From contig NZ_JOEA01000005.1 of the NCBI RefSeq assembly GCF_000719115.1, forward strand, positions 496,001 through 560,000: a stretch of DNA of 64,000 bases, written 5' to 3'. Shown here piece after piece: positions 8,725 to 15,638 of this stretch. Numbering within the stretch: position 1 is the first letter of the stretch; each line of letters opens with the position of its first letter. The position numbers were made by a program, and so were the translations under genes. The notes beneath the pieces are model-generated. The model saw only the letters and a list, made by a program, of their open reading frames with translations, ran no database searches and was not told the origin of the DNA. This DNA is from Lentzea albidocapillata. Lineage in GTDB: Bacteria; Actinomycetota; Actinomycetes; Mycobacteriales; Pseudonocardiaceae.

Positions 8725-9054
8725 GTGCTCTCAATCATCATCGGCGTCTGCGCGGTCGTTCTGACAGTCCTGATCGGACTGTGCCCACCGCTCGTTATTG
8801 TTCTTCGGGATGTTAATGACCCGAAAGACCGGCAGCTCGTAGTCCACGCGCTCCGAGAGCTGATCGTGAGCTCGCTGGCGGCTGTAGCGCAGCTTCCAGG
8901 CAAGCTCGCGCAGTCCCTCCTAGACGTCGCACTTTCGGCGAGGGGGCCGGACAACCTGACTCCCCCGCTTGTCGAACCGAGCCCGGCACTGTCAGTGATT
9001 TCATCTGTACCGGCACCCGGACATGACCAGATACCCGGCGGACCACGGCCTTAG
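8725..9054 (+). CDS. Hypothetical small membrane protein
   Basis: An ORF of 109 codons from a GTG at 8725. The N-terminus is a strong hydrophobic segment (LSIIIGVCAVVLTVLIGLC, about residues 2-20). It is followed by PPLVIVLRDVNDPKDRQLV and an amphipathic region, and the C-terminal third is Pro-rich. The ATG at 8694 is not in frame, and no clear Shine-Dalgarno sequence is present. Not recognised. It may be a genuine single-pass protein of the accessory island or a chance ORF. Confidence 0.35.
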   Translation: MLSIIIGVCAVVLTVLIGLCPPLVIVLRDVNDPKDRQLVVHALRELIVSSLAAVAQLPGKLAQSLLDVALSARGPDNLTPPLVEPSPALSVISSVPAPGHDQIPGGPRP

Positions 9055-9068
9055 CACAAGACGTACCC

Positions 9069-9697
9069 ATGTCCAGTCCGAACCACGAGCGCGACCGGTT
9101 AGCGGAACTACGAGCCAAAACTCGGTCAGATCGCGCACTGGTTCGGGCTACATATTCGGCAATTTCTCCCAGAGCGGGCTATTCCACACATCGCCTGGGC
9201 AGGGATGACGACCAGTTTCACGCCAGTCACTTCGACTCCTACGCCCGAGCCCAGACTTGACGACTATCCACGCGGAGAGTGGCGCAATCGGAGACTCCGA
9301 CCTCGGTGACGGCGAGGAGGCAATCGATCTCGCCGACTACTACGGAGGAACAACTCCTCAGGAAGCGCACCGGGTTATATACCGCCAGCTCAAGCACTCG
9401 GCTCGTCACGCAGCGGATGAGTCCCCTTCTTGGGCCTCAAGAAGACGCTTGAGGGATTCGGGACGATCTACCGAAAGATTAAGGCAGAGAGCGCCGGCGA
9501 GCTGACCAAGATTCGCTTCGAATCCGTCTCCAACCGGCGGCTGGATGCGCTGCCATGGCAAGCGGGTTGACGACCTTGAAGTCCGAGATTGGAGACCGTT
9601 GGAGACACGTCAACAAGGAGATTCGGAAGTGGCAGCTTCCGTTCAGCGTGGCGCCGTGTCGAGCACCGCCCCATGTGGTGAAGTCTTCGCTCTATGA
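9069..9697 (+). pseudogene. Frame-disrupted hypothetical gene ahead of the nuclease
   Basis: Protein-like sequence runs through this stretch but changes frame. It begins MSSPNHERDRLAELRA at 9069, continues one frame over as KLGQIAHWFGLHIRQFLPER, then another frame gives EAIDLADYYGGTTPQEAHR (9257 ORF). From about 9421 to 9560 the plausible product is GLKKTLEGFGTIYRKIKAES..., and from about 9560 the 9257 frame resumes (KRVDDLEVRDWRPLETRQQ) to end EVFAL with a TGA at 9695-9697. That stop overlaps the ATG of the nuclease (ATGA, 9694-9697), as expected for a coupled partner gene. Two opposite shifts about 140 nt apart suggest compensating indels; decay or assembly error are both possible. The family is not recognised. 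Confidence 0.5.
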
Positions 9698-11817
9698 CTC
9701 CTGGAGAGCACTCCGGCCCAGTCGCGGTGAGGGCCGAACTCCTACCCGCGCGGGCCGCATACCTGATACGCGCCGGCAGTCGGCGCGGCCTGCGACGCGC
9801 AGTCCAAGAAGCCACCACACGCTGGGGCGGCATGGCCGAACCGATCATCCCTGTCCGGCGCGACGGATCGGTCGAGGGATGGTGGCGGCAAGTCGTGGAG
9901 TTCGCCGGCGTCGAAGGACTTGTCGACGTGGACGTCGGCGCCTCTGTAGCCGCCGACGTGGCCAAGTCGTTCAAACTGCCGGTGACCGAACTGAAGCACA
10001 TAGACCGGGGCGGAATTACCCGCTTCTCAACGCATCCTGCACGTCTTCCTGACTACGGCGACCCAACGCAGGCCCGGGTGATCCCTGCGGTCGGAAGCCC
10101 GTTGTGGCAGGTCGTCTTGGCTGGTGACTTCACCGCCGAGCACGAGCAAGCTCTCGACGGAAGCTTTGGCTACCGCAGGGCCCCGACTGCCGATCAAGTC
10201 GCCCGCGCGGCGCTGCACGGCCAGACGTGTCTCGATCAGACCGTCAGCAACTTCGCCGAGAACTACACCGCCGGCGCCTCGTCCATACCGGCGTTGATCT
10301 GGATGACAACCAGGGATACGTACCGCGACTGCTTGTGGTTCTGGAACTTCCGCGCCTTGAACGACCGGGGACACAACCCCGCTCCAATGATGATCGTCTC
10401 GGCCGACGACCTTCCTCATTGGATTGGCTTCGACCGAAATCTCGCCCATCAGTTGGATCGACCGGACGAGTTCGACCCTGACGTGGTCGTCAACAGCTTC
10501 TCTGTCTCGGAAGAGAGACTGCACTCGCTCGCACAGGAGTTCCTCGGTCTGCACGTGTCGGAGCAGAAGCTGACGTCACGCATCAGGTTTCCCGCTGACG
10601 CTCGCGTGCCGCCGCACACCTACCTCACCAATCTCGAACTGCGCGACTTCCTGCTCTTCGAACGAAGGTACGGAGAGTCACGTGAGGTAGAGACCTATGC
10701 CACCGCCGGTCGAGCACGACTGCGGTTCACCTCGCCGATCGAGTTCTCCGGCTCAGGCAAGACACTGCTCCGCATGTCCAGCCCGCTGTTCGATCCGTTT
10801 CCCCGCAAGGACATCCTTGCGAAACGGATCACGAACGGAGCGACCTGGCGAAGCGATCGTCTTGAGATCGCAACGAATGCGATGAACTCCTACCAACTGG
10901 AGCTGCACTTCCCATCGCTGCACGAGGCGACAACCCTCCTCATCGGTGAGCACACCTCCGAGTGGCACCTCTCGGAGAAAGGCAAGATCGCCGACGCACT
11001 CAACGCCGACTCGGATCTCTCGATCCTGCTACGGCCCAGCGTGCACGAAGCGATCTCTCATCTGACCTCGCCTCGTTCCACCTCGTACCTGCGCCAGATG
11101 GAGAAGATGCGCAAGAGCGGCACGTCCGAGGACGAGGTGCAGGCGTTTGGTGCGCGCTGGGGTGGTCGCGGTGTACGGCGATACGACAGCGCTGAAGGGT
11201 TGACGAACAGGCTGGGCAAGTCCGCGGTCCAGCCTGTCGAAGCCCTGGAGTCGCTGTGCGCGATGAACTGGGCGGAAAGAGGATTCGAGACTGTCTGCGC
11301 GCGCTGCGGGCTGAGCAGCTTCGTACCGATCTCCGACGTGAGCTCAGTGGCTCGCTGTCCTGGCTGCAGAGCCGCCACCTACTACACGTCCACCGATGCC
11401 GGCCTCACCTTGCAGTACAGGCTGAACTCCTTCATCGACTTGGCAAGTGATCAAGGAGTGATCCCGCATCTGCTGGTTGTCGCCGCGCTGCACAAGCGCG
11501 AGCCGCACACCCACCTGCTGGGTGGCGTGCTCGCCACCTTCCAGAACGGCACGGTCAACGAGATAGATGTCCTCGGTGTTCACGCCCAGCAGTTCATCGC
11601 CGGCGAGGTCAAGACCAAGGCTAGCGACTTCACCCCGGCCCAGCTCAAACGAGACCTCTCCGTCAGCTCACGCCTGGGCGCCGAGACTCACCTGCTCGCC
11701 GCAGTCGATGAAATCCCCAGCGAAGTCAAGCGTACGAGCCAAGAGTTGGCAGATGCGGCAGGCTTGCGGCTACTTATCTTGTCCAAGCACGATCTCCGCC
11801 CTGTCGATGATCTCTAG
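9694..11817 (+). CDS. PD-(D/E)xK-type nuclease with zinc ribbon (defence candidate)
   Basis: A 707-residue protein of unknown family. The long N-terminal region (1-520) has no motif I can name. A four-cysteine ribbon follows, with CxxC at 535/538 and 555/558. The C-terminus contains EIDVLG (D625), then GEVKTKA (E638, K640), the D...ExK arrangement of PD-(D/E)xK restriction-type nucleases. The ATG overlaps the preceding (frame-disrupted) gene as ATGA. The ORF is intact although its neighbour is not. Context is an accessory island with an OLD nuclease and an ASCH/PIN module, so a phage-defence or mobile-element role is inferred. It could alternatively be a DNA repair nuclease. Confidence 0.7.
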   Translation: MTPGEHSGPVAVRAELLPARAAYLIRAGSRRGLRRAVQEATTRWGGMAEPIIPVRRDGSVEGWWRQVVEFAGVEGLVDVDVGASVAADVAKSFKLPVTELKHIDRGGITRFSTHPARLPDYGDPTQARVIPAVGSPLWQVVLAGDFTAEHEQALDGSFGYRRAPTADQVARAALHGQTCLDQTVSNFAENYTAGASSIPALIWMTTRDTYRDCLWFWNFRALNDRGHNPAPMMIVSADDLPHWIGFDRNLAHQLDRPDEFDPDVVVNSFSVSEERLHSLAQEFLGLHVSEQKLTSRIRFPADARVPPHTYLTNLELRDFLLFERRYGESREVETYATAGRARLRFTSPIEFSGSGKTLLRMSSPLFDPFPRKDILAKRITNGATWRSDRLEIATNAMNSYQLELHFPSLHEATTLLIGEHTSEWHLSEKGKIADALNADSDLSILLRPSVHEAISHLTSPRSTSYLRQMEKMRKSGTSEDEVQAFGARWGGRGVRRYDSAEGLTNRLGKSAVQPVEALESLCAMNWAERGFETVCARCGLSSFVPISDVSSVARCPGCRAATYYTSTDAGLTLQYRLNSFIDLASDQGVIPHLLVVAALHKREPHTHLLGGVLATFQNGTVNEIDVLGVHAQQFIAGEVKTKASDFTPAQLKRDLSVSSRLGAETHLLAAVDEIPSEVKRTSQELADAAGLRLLILSKHDLRPVDDL

Positions 11818-11847
11818 CGAGGCAGAGTGGTTCAGCACGCCTGTGTA

Positions 11848-12213
11848 TCCCGAGGCGTTCATGCCCGGCCCGTCTGGAGCCGCCGTCGAGGTGGGCGCCG
11901 AGCCTCAGCACGTGGTTCTCGTCCTCACCCAGCCAGTCCGAGACAAGGTTGCATCCGACCGCGCCGCTCTGTTCGAACACGTCGACGCGAGTCACGAAAC
12001 CCTCGGCGTCCCGCGTGGACTTCACGTGGTCGATCGACGCCGCGAACCCTGGGCACGTTCGTGTGCCCTGTTGCCGCCGTTCTGATCAGCGATCGACTGA
12101 AACTTCCGAAGGCGGGGAACGATGTCCTGGTAGGTGACCGCCGGGACGTCGGCGGCGGCGCCGCTCGAACCGGCCACCACCACGACACTCGCCAACGCGA
12201 TAGAAAGTCGCAT
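11848..12213 (-). pseudogene. Truncated secreted M28 aminopeptidase relic
   Basis: A signal peptide (MRLSIALASVVVVAGSSGAAA from 12213) leads into ITYQDI-like and RLRKFQSIADQNGGNRAHE, the usual start of Streptomyces-type M28 aminopeptidases. A frameshift near 12025 then gives GFAASIDHVKSTRDAEGFVT and GEDENHVLRLGAHLD, the first metal-ligand region (HLD). A second frameshift gives GPGMNASG, after which homology stops at the 3' end of the nuclease gene. At least two frameshifts and loss of the catalytic C-terminal two thirds make it non-functional. The break coincides with the edge of the nuclease gene, suggesting truncation by insertion of foreign DNA. Confidence 0.7.
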
Positions 12214-12425
12214 GTGTAGCGAAGCTAGAGAGTGGATGTCCTGAAAATGTCAGATTGTGGTCCGGAAATCGTGACGGTCGCTTCGGGTGAAAGCAAACGA
12301 ACAGATGTGCGACTGGCGCCGCGATTCAGCTCGAACCGAACACTTGTGCGTCTGCAAATAGGCCTGTCAGGTGACTGATCAGCGCATACGGGCCGAGGTC
12401 GGCGCAGGTGAGTCACACTGCGGTG

Positions 12426-14510
12426 ATGTCGACGAAGTCCGCGAACGTGGTCATCGAGGTCGTGGCCGGTACCGACGCCGCGACGATCGAGCGTGCGGTT
12501 GAACTCGGCAACACGGCAAAGAAGACGCTCGGTCTCTTCCCGCGCGAAGCGTATTTCGAGTACGCGGCCAAACACTGCTTGCTCGGCGCGATGAGAGACG
12601 GCGAACTGGTCGGTTACGCGCTGTTTCGCTTGCCACGCAACGAGGTCACCCTGGTGCACCTCTGCGTCGACAAGCCTTTCCGGGAGAAGGGCGTGGCTCA
12701 GCTGCTCGTCGACGAGGTGAGCCGTCGGCACCGGGCGAGGTTGGGCGTTCGCGCGAAGTGCCGCGACAGCTACGCCGACATCCAGCGGGTGTGGCGTGGG
12801 CTCGGCTTCAAACACCTCGGACGTGCGCGTGGGCGTGGTGAAGACAAGGCTCCGATGACTGTGTGGTGGCTCGACCACGAGCACGCCAACCTGTTCACTC
12901 CGGTGGACGAGCCAACCGAGCTGGCCGTGGCGATCGACGTCAACATCCTGATGGACCTGCACACCCGCAAGGACCATCCTCAGGCGGAACGGTCCCAGGT
13001 GTTGCTCGCACCCGATGTAGCGGACCGGATCGAGATGGTCGTGCCGCACGGACTCGAACGTGACCTCGACCGGCACTCGGCCGAGTCGCGCAGCAGGTTG
13101 GCCGATGTCGCCGCGCGTTACCGGCGCCCGAGCGGGCCGCCGAAGCGAGCCGAAGAGCTGCACGAGGTGCTACTCGACGCGGTTCGAACGGCCGAACCTG
13201 ACCGTGCGCTGACCCCGCAGGACAAGGGAGACCTGTGGCATCTCGCTGAGACCGCCGGGGCAGGCATCCAGGTGTTCCTGACCTGGGACGAACGACTGCG
13301 GTCTCAGATGGCCCCGTTGCTCCCCCGGCTCGTCGCGTTTCCCGAACTCATGGCATTGCGTGTGATCGACCCGCACCACCTGGTCGTTCATCTCGATGAG
13401 CTGGCCCACTCGGTGGCTTACCAACCCAGGACGCTCGCCGGCAGTTCGTTCAGCACCGAGCTGGCGAACGCCCAGTCCGAGGCGGTACTCCTGACCTTCC
13501 TGGACCGGCGCGGCGGCGAGACAAAGCAGGAACTCAAGTCCCGCCTGAACGCACTAGCTCGTGCACCGCGATCTCACTCCATCGTGCGTGCAAGCGACGG
13601 GACGACCGTCGGCTGCTACGCGTCGATCGTCGACGACCACGTCCTCAAAGCACCGCTGCTACGCGTCCCGGATCACCCGGACGCCGACACCATGGCTCGC
13701 TACCTGCTTTGGACGTTGCGACTGGAAGCACGGAGCCACGGCGCCCACGTGGTACGCATCGAGGACCCCTATCTCTCCCCCGCCATCGAACGTGCGGCGA
13801 GCCACGAGAGCTACCAGCGCGTCAACGACACATGGCACAGCTGGGTGGTTGAGGCCGCCGGAACCGGCGCCCAGGTCAGCTCCGCTGTCTCCGCAGCGCA
13901 GGCCCAGGTCGGTCTCGGGCCTGCCGCCCTGCTTCCACCTCGTCTCGCCCCCGAATCAGCCGCGCAGTACGAACGGACCTGGTGGCCCGCCAAGATCACC
14001 GACAGCGACCTACCCCACTTCGCCGTCGCGATCCAGCCGCGCTGGAGCGCTGAGCTCCTCGGTGAGCCGCAGACCCTCACCCACCGGCCGACCACGCTGG
14101 CCCTGGGACGGGAGCACGTCTACTACCGCGGCAATCACCCCAGCGTGCTCAAGGCCCCTGGTCGAGTTCTGTGGTACCTGACGCAGGACGCCACCACCGG
14201 TGGTGGACGGTTCATCGGCACGTCGCTTCTCGACGCGATCGACATCGGAGCGCCGCTGGAACTGCACGAACAGTTCGCCCACTACGGGGTCTTCACCCTT
14301 GCTGACATCGACGGCGCCGCAGGGCAACGAGGTAGCGCGCAGGCGCTCCGGGTGTCCTACACCGAGCTGTTCCCGCGTCACATCCGCTGGTCCGAGTACC
14401 TCGACCTGATCCAATCGATGGACGGTCCGAAACGGATCCAGGGACCGGTTCGAATGCCGACCGCGACGTTCGCCGCGATCTACGACATGGCGAACACGAC
14501 GAAGCGGTGA
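12426..14510 (+). CDS. GNAT-PIN-PUA/ASCH-like multidomain protein
   Basis: About 694 residues. Residues 1-150 form a GNAT acetyltransferase with REKGVAQLLVDEV at 86-98. Residues 165-310 look like a PIN-type nuclease: AVAIDVNILMDL (Asp171) and later TPQDKGDLWHLAET and TWDERL supply the other acidic positions. A degenerate second GNAT-like stretch follows (SIVRASDGTTVGCYAS, LLWTLRLEARSHG). The C-terminal 130 residues (VYYRGN...LKAPGRVLWYLT, GRFIGTSLLDA) resemble a PUA/ASCH-like fold. The start may be ATG 12426 or GTG 12408; neither has a strong ribosome site. The next gene encodes an ASCH protein. An RNA- or tRNA-targeting toxin/modifier role is inference. Confidence 0.72.
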   Translation: MSTKSANVVIEVVAGTDAATIERAVELGNTAKKTLGLFPREAYFEYAAKHCLLGAMRDGELVGYALFRLPRNEVTLVHLCVDKPFREKGVAQLLVDEVSRRHRARLGVRAKCRDSYADIQRVWRGLGFKHLGRARGRGEDKAPMTVWWLDHEHANLFTPVDEPTELAVAIDVNILMDLHTRKDHPQAERSQVLLAPDVADRIEMVVPHGLERDLDRHSAESRSRLADVAARYRRPSGPPKRAEELHEVLLDAVRTAEPDRALTPQDKGDLWHLAETAGAGIQVFLTWDERLRSQMAPLLPRLVAFPELMALRVIDPHHLVVHLDELAHSVAYQPRTLAGSSFSTELANAQSEAVLLTFLDRRGGETKQELKSRLNALARAPRSHSIVRASDGTTVGCYASIVDDHVLKAPLLRVPDHPDADTMARYLLWTLRLEARSHGAHVVRIEDPYLSPAIERAASHESYQRVNDTWHSWVVEAAGTGAQVSSAVSAAQAQVGLGPAALLPPRLAPESAAQYERTWWPAKITDSDLPHFAVAIQPRWSAELLGEPQTLTHRPTTLALGREHVYYRGNHPSVLKAPGRVLWYLTQDATTGGGRFIGTSLLDAIDIGAPLELHEQFAHYGVFTLADIDGAAGQRGSAQALRVSYTELFPRHIRWSEYLDLIQSMDGPKRIQGPVRMPTATFAAIYDMANTTKR

Positions 14511-14574
14511 CGTGATCCACGATCATCGTGGTGCAACATCACTTCGACCCCGTCGACCGCTAAGGTCACCCCCT

Positions 14575-15048
14575 GTGACTGCAACAGCGGTGGAATCGAG
14601 CGCGTGGACACCTGCTGTGCGCCCTTTGCTGATGTCGCTGCGTCCGCGATTCGCGGAAGCCATCCTGGACGGCACCAAGACCGTCGAACTGCGGCGCACC
14701 CGACTGTCCGCGCCCGACGGAACACACCTGATCCTCTACGCCAGCTCACCGGTGATGGCCGTCGTCGGCACCGCGGTGATCGTAGGCCGGGACACCGACA
14801 CACCGGCACGGATCTGGCGGCGCCACCGCAAGCACGTCGGGCTGTTGCGACCCGAGTACGACGAGTACTTCGACGGTTCCGAACTGGCCACTGCCGTTTA
14901 TGTGGGAGACCCGCGAAGACTGGCCACCCCTTGGCCATTGTCCGCACTGCGGGACACCGCCAAGTTCCAACCTCCCCAGAGCTACAGGTTCGTCTCCGAC
15001 GACGACCCCGCCCAGCTACGCAACCTGGTGCCTGCGTACCCCCAGTGA
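14575..15048 (+). CDS. ASCH-domain protein
   Basis: A 157-residue protein with LLMSLRPRFAEAILDGTKTVELRR near residues 20-40, the typical PxxAxxIxxGxKxxExR start of ASCH (PUA-like, RNA-binding) domains. It continues with HLILYASSPVMAVVGTAVI and ends in a basic/aromatic region. GTG 14575 is chosen because in-family sequence begins near there; the ORF opens upstream at 14512. It lies 64 nt after the GNAT-PIN protein on the same strand, and the pair is probably cotranscribed. ASCH domains occur in RNA-binding and coactivator-like proteins and in N4-acetylcytidine hydrolases; the specific activity is unknown. Confidence 0.75.
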   Translation: MTATAVESSAWTPAVRPLLMSLRPRFAEAILDGTKTVELRRTRLSAPDGTHLILYASSPVMAVVGTAVIVGRDTDTPARIWRRHRKHVGLLRPEYDEYFDGSELATAVYVGDPRRLATPWPLSALRDTAKFQPPQSYRFVSDDDPAQLRNLVPAYPQ

Positions 15049-15180
15049 GCAGCACTTCCCCATCTGATTCCAAATACATGGTCAGCGTGGTCCGCCCTGC
15101 AGTGTGAGAGCCAACTGACCTGCCGTCCCTCCGCGCCACGGGCACACCCGACTTGGACAAGAGCGGCATGCGCGCCTCGA

Positions 15181-15480
15181 CTAGGCAACCTGCGGGAGAG
15201 CACCAACAGGCGACTGGGCCGTGTGCTCAGAACAGCATCTGCTGGTCAGATTTCGACTCGTCAGAGTGGTCTGCCCGTTGAGCGCGAACTTGTCTTCGAC
15301 GGCCGCGTCGGGCGTGGGCAGACCGTGCTCCGCGATGATCGGCAGAATCCGGTCGCTCAGCCAAATCTGGCATCGCCGCGACGATTCGGACCCCTTCGAG
15401 CAGACCTCGGCGTAGCGGCTGACGAGGTCGGGCCGCACGCCGCCGGGCCTGGTCAGGAAGGCGTTCGGTCGATGCTCCAT
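15181..15480 (-). CDS. Hypothetical small protein, possibly a gene remnant
   Basis: A 99-codon ORF whose central part (RPDLVSRYAEVCSKGSE, then QIWLSDRILPIIAEHGLPTP) shows GC-rich third positions and a natural amino-acid mix, whereas both ends are less convincing. It reads convergently toward the ASCH gene. No family recognised. It may be a fragment of a larger lost gene; the adjacent 15049-15180 and 15481-15591 stretches hold no gene. Confidence 0.35.
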   Translation of the reverse strand: MEHRPNAFLTRPGGVRPDLVSRYAEVCSKGSESSRRCQIWLSDRILPIIAEHGLPTPDAAVEDKFALNGQTTLTSRNLTSRCCSEHTAQSPVGALPQVA

Positions 15481-15591
15481 CGGCCAGCACCGATCGGCCT
15501 CGGACGAGTCTCACGCCACCAGCGAGTCCGGCGACCGAGGCTGGCGTGACGCGACAGGGCGAGCGGACTCGGAGGCCTGTCCACCGCCCTG

Positions 15592-15638
15592 CACGACCTG
15601 TTGGGGCGCGTTCTGCGGACGTGCCCCAACAGGTCGTG
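15592..15638 (-). terminator. Perfect 16-bp inverted repeat between convergent units
   Basis: CACGACCTGTTGGGGC (15592-15607) is followed after a 15-nt loop by its exact reverse complement (15623-15638). It abuts the stop codon of the OLD nuclease (15639-15641), so it is best read as that gene's terminator, possibly bidirectional. Confidence 0.7.

Noticed and set aside
9421..9435. Programmed -1 frameshifting at the CCCCTTCTT tract
   Set aside because: The heptamer is not in the required reading phase and a second opposite shift would be needed; indels are simpler.
9257..9505. 82-codon ORF taken as an independent gene
   Set aside because: Its last third is unnatural while another frame continues protein-like sequence; better explained as one disrupted gene ending at 9697.
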